From Yamadazyma tenuis (taxonomy: Eukaryota > Ascomycota > Pichiomycetes > Serinales > Debaryomycetaceae): a stretch of 64,000 bases of DNA. The notes beneath the pieces were generated by a model. The model was given only the letters and a program-made list of their open reading frames with translations. It was not told where the DNA came from and did no database searches. Location: the NCBI RefSeq assembly GCF_029203305.1, contig NC_089462.1, positions 1,922,001-1,986,000 of the forward strand. The letters run 5' to 3'. The stretch's first letter is position 1. Every line of letters begins with the position of its first letter. Below, one piece after another: positions 9,373 to 19,042 of this stretch. A program made the position numbers and the translations under genes.

Positions 9373-10509
9373 GGTGAGTCGCGGTTGAAATTATTCACCT
9401 CGCTTTTGCGTCTTAGTGAAGGGGACGTGTACGGGGAAAAATGGACACGAAATAGCTTCAGCTCTAGCCAACGATGATGGAGGTGGGGATTGTATGAGTT
9501 AACTGGTTTGTTGTGCTAGTTTTCAATTTTGTGAATGCCTTTATTTAATTGCAGCAAATTTATACGTTTGTTAATAATGAGTAGTTTTCGCAGTTTTTGC
9601 AACTGAAGTGAAAAATAAGAAACAAGGAAGAGTAGGATATACTAATAGAATATTGTTAATACACCTAAAATCAACAAAAACCTTCTGCTCTACTAGTAAC
9701 GGCGAGAATAGCAAGGGGCCAGTTTACTGCTTTTTTATGTCTCTTCTGACCCTCCAAATCTTGTTACACCAAAATAGGTCGTGTATGCACAACAATACCC
9801 CGGAGATCGCTGTCTAGCACGAAGAGTTTTGAAGGACTTATAATTGATACCAGTTAAGGCAGTCGACACACAAAGCAAGAGCCACCAATACTCGAATTCT
9901 GCCCCCAGCGTGTGAAACTTAAGTTCTATACGCCACTACTAGCACAAAATGCCTTCCCGTCCAAACGAAATGAATTCTTCTCATTTCACAGTGCCACAAT
10001 CAATACCAATTCGCAGCCACAATCAGTAGCTAGTTCTGACCCATCGAAGCCGTCCTACTACACGTCCTGAAAATATATCCTCCCTTAACCCACCACCAGG
10101 CGGCTGCCGGCGTGCGCCCCAAAAGTGTGGACAACCCCACGTTCCATGACAGGTTGTGATTATTCTCAACTGCACTACTAACACCGATAGCCCCACCTAT
10201 TAGAACACCCCTCGTCAGGTCAACCCCTCTTAAACCAAAACATAAACACTCCAATGAAGTGTGGAGCAGACCGCCACCTCAAGCGTCAGACAAAACCACT
10301 AAAACAAATGAGCCCAACAATTTCCGGGGTGGTCAGCCAATGAGAAGGCGGAATTTTTAGCACCCAATATTGTCCAAATGGACGTGCCCGAGCCGGGACA
10401 ATTTTTTCTCAATAGTGAACCCACCAAAAGTCAGGTTTTCACGGTCATATATTAGACCTCGAAACGTTTTATTATTGTTTTTTCTAAACCCGTTTCTTAT
10501 TCCTTTAAC
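9373..10509. promoter_or_regulatory. Long intergenic region; POR1 promoter at its right end
   Basis: 1.1 kb with no convincing gene. Short ORFs on both strands lack codon bias or recognisable motifs. Near POR1 there is a CCAAT box (GCCAATGAG around 10334), a typical HAP-complex site in promoters of mitochondrial genes, and a TATA-like segment (about 10446-10452). No tRNA or snoRNA signature was found by eye. Confidence 0.5.
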
Positions 10510-11355
10510 ATGTCAATTCCATTCAGCGATATCCAAAAACCTACCAACGACTTGTTGGGAAGAGACTTCTACCACTTATCCCAAGGTGCCGTTGATGTTA
10601 AGTCCGTTGCTCCAAACGGCGTAGCTTTCACCGTTAAGGGTAAGACCGCTAAGGACAACTCAATTGCTGCTTCCATTGAATCCAAGTACACCGACAAGGC
10701 CTCTGGATTGACTTTGACCCAGGGATGGAACAACTCCAACTCGTTGGACTCCAAGATCGAAATCTCCGAATTGTTGACTCCAGGCTTGAAGACCGAATTG
10801 ATCACCAACTTGATTCCTAACGGATCTAGAAACGCCAAGTTGAACTTCTACTACCAACACTCGTTGATCAACACCAGATTGTTCTTCGACTTGTTGAAGG
10901 GACCATTGGCCACCGCTGACTTCACCATCAACCAAGATGGCTTTGTTGCCGGAGGTGAATTGGGCTACGATATCACCAGCGCCAAGGTCAACAAGTACAA
11001 CGCTGGATTGGGATACAAGGGTCCTTTGTACTCCATCGGATTGACTGCCACCTCCAACTTGACCGTGTTCTCTGCTGCTTACTACCACAAGATCTCTCCT
11101 TTGGTTGAAGCTGGTGCCAAGGCCACCTGGGACTCCGTCAAGTCTTCTAACGTCAACGTTGAATTCGCCACCAAGTACCAGTTGGACTCTTCAAGTTTCT
11201 TGAAGGCCAAGATCTCCGACTCTGGTTTGACTGCTTTGTCTTACTCCCAAAAATTGAACCCTGGTGTTACCTTGGGTTTGGGAGCCTCTTTCGATGCTCT
11301 TAAGTTGTCCGAGCCAGTTCACAAATTGGGCTTCTCCTTGTCTTTTGCTGCTTAA
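10510..11355 (+). CDS. POR1: Mitochondrial outer-membrane porin (VDAC)
   Basis: Voltage-dependent anion channel of the mitochondrial outer membrane, passing metabolites and ATP/ADP. The start (SIPFSDIQKPTNDLLGRDFYH) is the conserved N-terminal helix of fungal VDAC. The remaining ~255 residues are alternating amphipathic beta strands with the usual VDAC repeats (GLTLTQGWNNSN, GGELGYDI, NPGVTLGLGASFDALKL). Length 281 aa is normal. Codon bias is strong, indicating high expression. Confidence 0.98.
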   Translation: MSIPFSDIQKPTNDLLGRDFYHLSQGAVDVKSVAPNGVAFTVKGKTAKDNSIAASIESKYTDKASGLTLTQGWNNSNSLDSKIEISELLTPGLKTELITNLIPNGSRNAKLNFYYQHSLINTRLFFDLLKGPLATADFTINQDGFVAGGELGYDITSAKVNKYNAGLGYKGPLYSIGLTATSNLTVFSAAYYHKISPLVEAGAKATWDSVKSSNVNVEFATKYQLDSSSFLKAKISDSGLTALSYSQKLNPGVTLGLGASFDALKLSEPVHKLGFSLSFAA

Positions 11356-11518
11356 GATTGAGGTGTATGTACAGTTGCCGGGATGCCTATGAACTTTCTA
11401 CTAGGCTTTATAGTTGTTACCGGTTATTGAATATATGTTTTCTTGATATCTCCATGTTCGTTGCTGATGCGCATTTGTAGAAATATTTTACTTTTGTATA
11501 TTGTTCATTCCTACCAAA

Positions 11519-12637
11519 ATGCAGTCATCTACAACTGCAGATAAACCGTCGCTACTCGAGATATCAAGACCGTACCTATCACCAAATGAGTTGTCGTATC
11601 TTCATTCCTTGACCATCGCTGATGACAAAAAGATCTTGTACAACCAACGGAAACACCAGATCTTCCAGTATCTTTTCCATATCATAAAGATATTGAAGTT
11701 CCCCATCCGGGTGTTGAGTACGGCCATGGTATATTATCAGAAGTACTACTTGTTCAACGAGTTCAACGACTCGTCCGAAGATTTCACTGACTTGGAGAAA
11801 AATATGGAGAATGACCCTTACTCCATCGCATTGACGTCTTTATTTCTTGCAAGCAAGAACGAAGATTGTATTAAAAAACTCAGAGACATTCAGGCGGTTG
11901 CTAACAAGTTAAGGGACTTGAACGATGATGCCAACTACTTGGAGTTGCAGAGGAAAATCTTACTCTTGATCGAGTTCAAGCTATTACAAGTTTTGAAATT
12001 TAACTTCAACAATAACTCGTTGATAGTTCCTTCGTTGGATAACCTAGTGGTCCACTTTGCCAAAATAAAGAAGTTGAGCTATGAGAAGACCTTCTTCAGC
12101 TGGCTTGTATGCTTTGATTTGATGTCGACACCGGTGAATTTGATGTTACCTCCTCATTGTATTGCATTGGGAGTGGTAATAGTGGCAACCAATTTGGATA
12201 CTTCCGAGTTGTCGATCACCGAAGAACATATTGATGTTCCTGTGAACAAGCAGAGTACCAGTATGAACAACGCTAATACTAAACCAAATATCAAAACCAC
12301 AGATTTCAACTGTCCCGAACTTCTAGTCAATGAGTCCATAATCTATATACTAGACTATTACGTACACCAGTACGGGTTTTCGGTGTTGAAAGAGTACTTG
12401 CCAGCCATAAACAAGAAGTTGGGCAAAGAACAAATCTTCCAGTTCATGAACTTAAAGTCCAAGTTCAACAAGTTGAAGCTTATAAACGAGATTTCATGCT
12501 CCAAGAACTTGTTGCCCAAAGACAACTACCTCAGGATATGGGACTACACCACGGGAATGAAGGGAACGGCTCGGTTCATGCTAGGTAACAAAAGGAGAAG
12601 ATTCACCAAAGAGCTAGACCTGAGCCCCTCTTCCTAG
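11519..12637 (+). CDS. CTK2: CTDK-I cyclin-like beta subunit CTK2
   Basis: Cyclin-fold subunit of the CTD kinase I complex (with Ctk1 and Ctk3), which phosphorylates Ser2 of the RNA polymerase II CTD. Evidence is the N-terminal SRPYLSPNELSYL followed by a cyclin box: KFPIRVLSTAMVYYQKYYLFN (helix 1-2) and DPYSIALTSLFLASKNED (helix 3). This order matches Ctk2. The frame is open upstream, but the first ATG is at 11519, giving 372 aa. The C-terminus (GTARFMLGNKRRRFTKEL) is basic. It is convergent with MAD2. Confidence 0.85.
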   Translation: MQSSTTADKPSLLEISRPYLSPNELSYLHSLTIADDKKILYNQRKHQIFQYLFHIIKILKFPIRVLSTAMVYYQKYYLFNEFNDSSEDFTDLEKNMENDPYSIALTSLFLASKNEDCIKKLRDIQAVANKLRDLNDDANYLELQRKILLLIEFKLLQVLKFNFNNNSLIVPSLDNLVVHFAKIKKLSYEKTFFSWLVCFDLMSTPVNLMLPPHCIALGVVIVATNLDTSELSITEEHIDVPVNKQSTSMNNANTKPNIKTTDFNCPELLVNESIIYILDYYVHQYGFSVLKEYLPAINKKLGKEQIFQFMNLKSKFNKLKLINEISCSKNLLPKDNYLRIWDYTTGMKGTARFMLGNKRRRFTKELDLSPSS

Positions 12638-12753
12638 TGGCAACATATAATAATGATCTCAGTCCCTCTGACTAGATGCAATATAATGACCCCAGCACCT
12701 CTATCTACCTACAACATAGGAAATCCATGCGAATTATTAATGCAAATATTAAT

Positions 12754-13341
12754 CTAATCGATCTTGTAACTAACCTTGGTGCCAATCGAATGAAGGCTGG
12801 TCTTGAACGTACTGAAATCCACAGACTCGAATTGGTCCCCCAACTTTTCATCTTGAGTATCGCACCATTCGCTGGGAATGTTATTCACATCTTGTTCGGT
12901 GTAAACCAATATGTTGAAGGTGAACTCTCCATCCAACACTGGTAAATAAGTAGCCGAGCTAGTGATCTGTCGTATAATGGCCTGGATTTCTTTCTTTATT
13001 GCGTCTCGAGATTTCTCCGATTGGTTATCTCCTTCCACCACCTCTAAATTGAACTCCCACCGTTCAACCGGCTCAGCCGTCTGTTTGTCTATTATCACCA
13101 AAATCAACTTCTGTAACTTAGTGCCGTATACCCACCGCTTAATCTGTGATAAGAACTGGTTAATGTAGTTCTTGATATCCTCATCGATGGTGACTAGCAA
13201 GGGTAAATCGTACTTCTTAACAGTCTGAAAGTCATCAGCTGGGTAGATTCCTCGTTGGAAAAGGATGTTGTTGATGGAGAACTCGAAGTAGTCACACACA
13301 ATCTTGCTCGACCCTTTCAATGCCAATTTCGAGTCTGCCAT
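12754..13341 (-). CDS. MAD2: Spindle assembly checkpoint protein MAD2
   Basis: HORMA-domain protein that, in its closed form, binds Cdc20 and delays anaphase until kinetochores attach. It is recognised from LALKGSSKIVCDYFEFSIN, NILFQRGIYPADDF, TVKKYDLPLL and VERWEFN, and from the C-terminal safety belt (VDFSTFKTSLHSIGTKVSYKID). The frame is open a further 30 codons upstream, but the ATG at 13341 (MADSKLALKG) gives the correct 195-aa family length. Only 56 bp separate it from the BET4 start codon. Confidence 0.96.
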   Translation of the reverse strand: MADSKLALKGSSKIVCDYFEFSINNILFQRGIYPADDFQTVKKYDLPLLVTIDEDIKNYINQFLSQIKRWVYGTKLQKLILVIIDKQTAEPVERWEFNLEVVEGDNQSEKSRDAIKKEIQAIIRQITSSATYLPVLDGEFTFNILVYTEQDVNNIPSEWCDTQDEKLGDQFESVDFSTFKTSLHSIGTKVSYKID

Positions 13342-13397
13342 AAGATATGTATTTATGTTTGGAATCAAACGCGAAGTTTCAACTTTATCTACACAGA
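13342..13397. promoter_or_regulatory. Compact divergent MAD2/BET4 promoter
   Basis: Only 56 bp lie between the two start codons. It contains one ACGCGA element (an MCB-like core) within AAACGCGAAG. The rest is AT-rich. The assignment depends on the BET4 first exon proposed here. Confidence 0.55.
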
Positions 13398-14546
13398 ATG
13401 GTAAGTGGCTGCACACACATAAATCTGTCAAAAAATACTAACAGGGTCTAGTTCCATAATGTGAAGCGAGAGAAGCTCAACCAGGAGGCAAGAGTAGCCA
13501 AAATCGAAAAGGACAAGCCCAAGATAGAATCGTACTTGAGTCTTCAGTCGCTTGTGTTCGAAGCCAGGCAAAATCACCAGTACACGGTGGAGTCATTGAA
13601 TAAAACAACAGACTTGTTGATGATAAACCCTGAATTTTACACAATATGGAACATCAGAAGAGAGACATTGTTGGAGCTTTTTGCTCAGAAACAATTGGAT
13701 AAAGTCAAAACCCTTGAGGATGACTTGAAGATGATCATGGTGTTATTCAGGAGGTTTCCTAAATGCTATTGGATATATAATCACAGACTATGGTGCTTGA
13801 GGTGTTTGGGTCAGAGCGCCAATTGGCAGGTGGAGTTGGCCATTGTGTCCAAATTGCTAAGTGTTGACCAGAGGAATTTCCATGGTTGGCACTTGAGGAG
13901 AATCGTGGTGCACAACTACGAAGTGCAAACCCCCAAGACCCCACAAGAACTATTGTCTATCTACATCAAAGAGTTCGAATTCACTACCTCCAAAGTGAAC
14001 CAAAACATATCGAACTTTTCTGCATGGCACAACCGATCCAAGTTGATCCCCAAGATATACAAGTACTATCAGGAAGTTGACAGTGAATTCATCGACCAAG
14101 CGGAGGATTTGAACAAATACACCCAGGTGTTTCTGAGCCGATTGTCCTTGTTACAGCACGAGATCAAGTTGATTAACACGGGAATGTATGTGGATGTGGA
14201 CGACACATCTGTGTGGCTCTACTTATATTGGCTTCTCAGCGATGAATTTTTCACTGAGCACTTGGATAAGCAAGTGTATCAAAGGACTCTAGAGGAGCAG
14301 TTGGAAATAATCAGAGAGCTCAACGAGTTAGAGAAAGATGACAATGGGAAAGACAACTGCTGGTGTTTGAAAACTATGATCTTGATCAAATGTCTTTTAG
14401 CCAATGTGCACAATAACAATTCAGCTCCACTGGATCTTCTCACAGACGAAATTAAGTCTTTTCTTGAGATATTGGCTGATATAGACCCGTTGAGAAAAGG
14501 TAAGTACCTTGACCAACTTCACGGGAAGGCCGAGCTTTTATACTAA
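13398..14546 (+). CDS. BET4: Rab geranylgeranyltransferase alpha subunit (spliced, 3-nt first exon)
   Basis: Alpha subunit of type II geranylgeranyltransferase, which with Bet2 prenylates Rab/Ypt GTPases such as Ypt1 and Sec4. PPTA-type helical repeats are visible: NPEFYTIWNIRRE, RRFPKCYWIYNHRLWCL, DQRNFHGWHLRRIVV, NISNFSAWHNRSKL and the end DPLRKGKYLDQL. No ATG opens the long frame. Splicing ATG (13398-13400) to 13452 through a 51-nt intron gives MFHNVKREK..., matching the MHG(I/V)KR start known for Bet4. The CDS is join(13398..13400,13452..14546), 365 aa. Confidence 0.9.
13401..13451 (+). other. BET4: Spliceosomal intron of BET4
   Basis: 51 nt: donor GTAAGT directly after the start codon, perfect branch point TACTAAC at 13436-13442, acceptor TAG at 13449-13451, 10 nt past the branch A. 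An earlier AG at 13443-13444 is only 3 nt past the branch A; using it would give a stop after four further codons. Confidence 0.88.
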
Positions 14547-14633
14547 TATCTATACCTTTGTCATAGTCTGAGTGTTCATTAGGATGTAATGTAGATACGA
14601 CAGCTCGATTTGAGATTATTCGCATATCGCGCT

Positions 14634-14654
14634 GATGAGATGAGGTAAATTTTT
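14634..14654 (+). promoter_or_regulatory. PAC and RRPE elements of the NOP9 promoter
   Basis: GATGAGATGAG at 14634-14644 is a near-ideal PAC element, followed by an AAATTTTTC tract (about 14647-14655) resembling RRPE. Both are within 35 bp of the NOP9 start codon. Confidence 0.65.
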
Positions 14655-14667
14655 CAAATCTGCAACT

Positions 14668-16788
14668 ATGGGAAGCACTAAAATCAGAGGAAGAAGAACA
14701 CAGAAAAAGGCCCAAGAAGAAAATTCCAAGGACCTTGGTGGCGTGGGATTCTTTATTGATGAAGCTCCACCTCTCAAGGAAAAGAGTGAAGAAACTACCA
14801 CTGACCAGGCACCATCTGATGTGCAGGCTGTGAAGCCCACCTTTTTTGGTTTAGTGGATTCAAGTGAAATCGACTACTTCAAACAGGCTGAAAGCACCCT
14901 CAATATCAATGCCTTCGATCTGGATGAAGAAAGAGATGCCTTTGTCAGATCTGTTTTGGAAGAATGTAAGGGAAAAGAATTAAAATTGGTTACCAATCAA
15001 ATCTGCTCCAAGTTAATGGAGAGACTTCTTTTAATTGGGACCGACAGGCAAGCCAAACACATTTTCAAGAATTTCTCGGGACACCTTGCATCATTGGCTC
15101 ACCATAAATACTCTTCTCACGTGTTGGAGACTTTGTTAGTCAGAATAACCTCAATTATCGAAAAAGAGCTCATCGGAGACGAACACGAAGAAGATACTGA
15201 GGAAGAAGAAGACCCTGAAATCGACCAGGTGACAACTGAACAGTTGTTTTTGAAGATGATGAATGAGTTCCATCCACATATCCAACAGATGATGGAACAC
15301 CAATATGCATCTCATGTTTTACGACTTGTTATATTAATTGCCAGTGGAAAAGAACTCCCATCATCTACTGTTTCCAACTCTACCTTGAGATCCAAAAAGT
15401 CCAAGATTGCCCGTAAAATGATAGAGATCAAAGACAATGAGATCTTCAACCGGGCATTCCAAGTTCCTCCTTCTTTCAAAGACGAAGTCAAAAAGATTTG
15501 TAAAGCCATAGTAGAGGGTCAAGATATTACCAGAATGAGACAATTGTCCATCCATAAAATTGCATCACCAGTTATTCAGTTGTTGCTTCAAGTCGAAGGA
15601 ATAGTCGACAAAGACAGAGCTATATGGCATTCCATATTCTTAAAAGAGAAGGATGGACAAGACTCCAAAGAAGAAGCTTATGTCGAGTACTTGTTGTCTG
15701 ATCCTGTTGGTTCTCACTTCTTGGAGAGCTTGATCAAAAATACTGGTGTTAGAATGAAGTACATTGAGCGGTTGTACAAGTTGTACATGAAAGAAAGAGT
15801 GTTGAAGTTGGCCAAGAGATCTAACACTGGTGTGTTTATTATTCAAGCCTTGATGTTCAAGTTGAAGCCAGGTGAAGTTCAGTATATTTTGGACCAAATA
15901 ATCCCCGAATTATCGAGTTTAATTTCGATTTCTGAAAACCAGAACTTGGAGCTAAGCACCAAGGTCATCGATGCTTCAATTCAAAATAAGAACTACAGAA
16001 GAGATGAGATCATAGAACAGTTGTTCAACAAGTTTGCCCCAAACTATGACTTCAAAGAGCCTGATGATGTTGCTAATGCTGAGTTATTGGAAAATATCTT
16101 GCAGTTGACCAAGTCGACTTTGGGAAATACTAGAGATGACTGGCCAACAGCCGAAGAGAGAAGAAGATCTTTGTTGTTGGAAAAGTTCATGCAATACGAT
16201 TACTCGTTTGTTATCTGCGTTTGGTATAACTTTTTGGCGTTACCAGTTGAAAGATTCCTTCAAATGTGCACTCACGGTGTTTTCTCCCATGTGGTGGAAA
16301 ACTCCTTAACAGTGTTACCAGCCTCTATTACCGAACCCAAACCCACTCTGATTTTGAGAAAGAGATTTTTGAACTTGTTCCAAAGTCATATTGTGAGATT
16401 GTCAATAAACTCCTATGGGTCACACATTGTGGATAAGTTATGGCACTTCACCATTTTGCTTAATATGTACAAAGACAGAATCGGATCAGAATTACAAGCT
16501 GATAGTCACAAGGTCAAAGAGAGTAAATATGGTAAATTGGTGTGGAAGAACTGGTCGATGGAGTTGTTTATGAGAAAGAAGTACGACTGGAAAACACTCA
16601 TCAAGGAGCAGGAACAACAATACTATAGTGAAACTGGACAAGATAACCAAGACCAAGAAACCAGAATCAAGAAACCCATTGAATTGAAGTTGGAAAAGAT
16701 GCACAAAGAAAAATTAGGAAGAGAAGCTAATGGACTCAAATCCAAGAATGCTTATGAGGAGAGACAAAATAAAAAGAGAAAGTTTTAA
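14668..16788 (+). CDS. NOP9: Pumilio-repeat nucleolar protein NOP9
   Basis: Puf-like RNA-binding protein of the small-subunit processome, required for 18S rRNA maturation. It binds the ITS1 region and antagonises Nob1 until late steps. Evidence: the start GSTKIRGRRTQKK, then EIDYFKQAESTL, KGKELKLVTNQICSKLMERL, HKYSSHVLETL, EHQYASHVLRL, SDPVGSHFLESL and NTRDDWPTAEERRRSL, a family hallmark. It has a basic C-terminal tail (QNKKRKF). Length 706 aa is normal. Nob1, its functional partner, is also in this window (22732). Confidence 0.97.
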   Translation: MGSTKIRGRRTQKKAQEENSKDLGGVGFFIDEAPPLKEKSEETTTDQAPSDVQAVKPTFFGLVDSSEIDYFKQAESTLNINAFDLDEERDAFVRSVLEECKGKELKLVTNQICSKLMERLLLIGTDRQAKHIFKNFSGHLASLAHHKYSSHVLETLLVRITSIIEKELIGDEHEEDTEEEEDPEIDQVTTEQLFLKMMNEFHPHIQQMMEHQYASHVLRLVILIASGKELPSSTVSNSTLRSKKSKIARKMIEIKDNEIFNRAFQVPPSFKDEVKKICKAIVEGQDITRMRQLSIHKIASPVIQLLLQVEGIVDKDRAIWHSIFLKEKDGQDSKEEAYVEYLLSDPVGSHFLESLIKNTGVRMKYIERLYKLYMKERVLKLAKRSNTGVFIIQALMFKLKPGEVQYILDQIIPELSSLISISENQNLELSTKVIDASIQNKNYRRDEIIEQLFNKFAPNYDFKEPDDVANAELLENILQLTKSTLGNTRDDWPTAEERRRSLLLEKFMQYDYSFVICVWYNFLALPVERFLQMCTHGVFSHVVENSLTVLPASITEPKPTLILRKRFLNLFQSHIVRLSINSYGSHIVDKLWHFTILLNMYKDRIGSELQADSHKVKESKYGKLVWKNWSMELFMRKKYDWKTLIKEQEQQYYSETGQDNQDQETRIKKPIELKLEKMHKEKLGREANGLKSKNAYEERQNKKRKF

Positions 16789-16848
16789 ATACTTTTGATA
16801 TGTATAATAGCAATATATAAGCATGATGATATTTACAGGGTTTATAAA

Positions 16849-18909
16849 TTAATTTTTGGTGGTGATGAAGTACTCGCTAAGAGTCTTTTCTGGAACTGAG
16901 GAAGGACTTTCGACGATAGGATCCACACCTGATTGATTTTTGGGGAACGCAATAACATCTCTTATGTTTGGGCTTCCAACAACCATTGCACACAATCGAT
17001 CAAAACCTAGAGCCAAACCTGCATGTGGAGGACATCCCATACTCAAAGCATGTAGGAGATGGCCAAACAAATCATTGTAGTGGTGGATTCCTAAGACATG
17101 CTTGAAAACGTATTTTTGGAGGTCAGCATCGTGGATTCTTCTGGACCCACCTCCTACTTCGACTCCATTGATTACTAAGTCGTAGTGCTCCCCTCTGACT
17201 TTTAAAGGGTCTGTCTCCAATAAGTCATAATCTTCAAGTTTGACCATGGTGAAAGGATGATGATTCGATTCAAGTTGACTCAATTCGTATGTTGGATATT
17301 CGTCACTAGGTGACCCTCCGGATTCAGTTGGTGCAAATAATGGGAAGTCAACAACCCAGGAAGCCACTACCATATCTTTTGTGCAGTAATTGTCAGTTAA
17401 GTCTCCATTGCTCAACTCGATCATTCTCTTCCACTTATTTGGGAACTCGTTTATGGCAAGTTGTCTGAACTTTCCTAAAGGAGTAGGATTTTCATACGGC
17501 AACTCAGCCCTGTCAGCAAATGCCAAAATGTCACCAGGATGTAAATTTAAAGTGGATTCCAATTGGGACTCGTTGAACGAGGAGGTAGGTGTGATAAGGT
17601 GCTTTTCAACAAAGTTTTTGTACCATTCCAGAGCATCAGGTTGGGTCTTGATGGGGATGACAATAGGCTTTCTCCGAGAATAGCTATTGCTGTCACTCAA
17701 GGCTTTTGGAACTTTGAATTTTTTTGAAGGGTCAAAAGCATCTCTTAACACACACGCTTCGAGGACTGGGAAGTTTGTATTTTTGAGTGGGGTGAAGAAA
17801 CCACTCAAGTCTATCAAGGAGAGGGAAGACCTTAAATCGGGTTTGTCAATTCCATACTTTGTCAAGGCTTCAATGTATGGAACCTTTGTGAAGTTTATCT
17901 TGTGTGTGGAGAACTCACTGATTTCTTCGAGATTACCATTTTTATTGATGGTGTAAACCGGAAACTTAGCAATATCCTTCCACACACGGTGAACAACATC
18001 TTCGACTACCACACCAACTTGGTCGCTGTGACTGACAAAGCTCATTTCCAAGTCCACCTGGGTGAACTCTGGCTGTCTATCGGCTCTCAAGTCTTCGTCT
18101 CGGAAACACTTTGCGATCTGAAAGTATTTGGTGATACCTGAGCTCATCAACAACTGCTTATACTGCTGAGGCGACTGAGGTAAAGCATAGAAAGCATTAG
18201 GTTTCCTCGTGGGCACCAAGAACTCCCGAGCACCTTCTGGTGTCGATTTGAAGAGTAATGGAGTCTCAACCTCCACAAAGTCATGGTTCTGAATAAAAGT
18301 GTTTCTGATCAAATTAGCAATTTTGCTTCGGGTTCGTATGTTGTTTTGGTAGTGGGGTGTTCTGAGTTGCAAGTAACGGAACTGAGGAGGCAAGTCTTTG
18401 GGTGATGAGTGTTTCAACTTGTCCAATCTAGCGGCATCTAAATTAGATTGGTTTAAAACTTGGTAATTTTCTACGAGAAGCTCCCATTCCCGTTCGCCAC
18501 TTCTACTCTGCTTCAACTGTACTTTACCGCTGACGCTGATACTTTCTTCAGGGATGGACTTTTCCACCACCCCAAAGTACTTTTCGGGTGTAACTCCATG
18601 AGCTAACATCATTTGTATAGTATCTCCATTAGAGTCTCTGAGCTCGGCAAATGCATGCTTGGCCATGAGACGTGGCCGCCTATTCAAATGCCCATTGAGA
18701 GTTACCGGGTTGCCTTGTAAGAACTTATCGAGGTTGTTGGAAATGTGCTTGACTGAGTGTGATGCGAGTGGGAAGGTGAACTTCTGTACAGTGACTTCCT
18801 TTGGAGGGAATTCGGTTGAGTACAGACGGGTCCATTGTAGTGACACTGGATTTGGCAGTGGATATCGTATCGTACGAGGGAATCTTTTGGCGGTAGCCCA
18901 ATTTCTCAT
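16849..18909 (-). CDS. MSD1: Mitochondrial aspartyl-tRNA synthetase
   Basis: Class II synthetase of the bacterial AspS type for mitochondrial translation. An N-terminal basic presequence (MRNWATAKRFPRTIRYPLP) precedes an OB-fold anticodon-binding domain (about residues 60-180). The catalytic domain has motif 2 as CFRDEDLRADRQPEFTQVDLEMSF-like sequence and motif 3 as GLALGFDRLCAMVVG. The bacterial-type insertion is present between the motifs. The frame extends to a GTG at 18951, but the first ATG is 18909, giving 686 aa. It converges on NOP9 with 60 nt between stops. Confidence 0.95.
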   Translation of the reverse strand: MRNWATAKRFPRTIRYPLPNPVSLQWTRLYSTEFPPKEVTVQKFTFPLASHSVKHISNNLDKFLQGNPVTLNGHLNRRPRLMAKHAFAELRDSNGDTIQMMLAHGVTPEKYFGVVEKSIPEESISVSGKVQLKQSRSGEREWELLVENYQVLNQSNLDAARLDKLKHSSPKDLPPQFRYLQLRTPHYQNNIRTRSKIANLIRNTFIQNHDFVEVETPLLFKSTPEGAREFLVPTRKPNAFYALPQSPQQYKQLLMSSGITKYFQIAKCFRDEDLRADRQPEFTQVDLEMSFVSHSDQVGVVVEDVVHRVWKDIAKFPVYTINKNGNLEEISEFSTHKINFTKVPYIEALTKYGIDKPDLRSSLSLIDLSGFFTPLKNTNFPVLEACVLRDAFDPSKKFKVPKALSDSNSYSRRKPIVIPIKTQPDALEWYKNFVEKHLITPTSSFNESQLESTLNLHPGDILAFADRAELPYENPTPLGKFRQLAINEFPNKWKRMIELSNGDLTDNYCTKDMVVASWVVDFPLFAPTESGGSPSDEYPTYELSQLESNHHPFTMVKLEDYDLLETDPLKVRGEHYDLVINGVEVGGGSRRIHDADLQKYVFKHVLGIHHYNDLFGHLLHALSMGCPPHAGLALGFDRLCAMVVGSPNIRDVIAFPKNQSGVDPIVESPSSVPEKTLSEYFITTKN

Positions 18910-19042
18910 TTGTGTAAGCGATTGACTAATGTGGTGGCATAGTTCAGGCACATTTTTTCATGGGGCGCGGTTTGGAGGGTTCAGCGAGGATTTGATGGCT
19001 TTGGCATGTTTAACGAATTTAAAATACTAAGACACGTGTAAG

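Noticed and set aside
9695..9706. AGTAACGGCGAG, identical to a short piece of 25S rRNA
   Set aside because: Only about 12 bases match and the flanks do not resemble rDNA; likely chance.
9608..9817. Short open frame of 69 codons in the intergenic region before POR1
   Set aside because: No ATG-based family resemblance, codon bias or conserved motif; length expected by chance.
10660..11088. Open frame of 142 codons antisense to POR1
   Set aside because: Mirror of strongly biased codons in the sense gene; no independent features.
18951..18961. CAT trinucleotides upstream of MSD1 as alternative ATG starts
   Set aside because: Both are out of frame with MSD1; the in-frame ATG at 18909 opens a good mitochondrial presequence.
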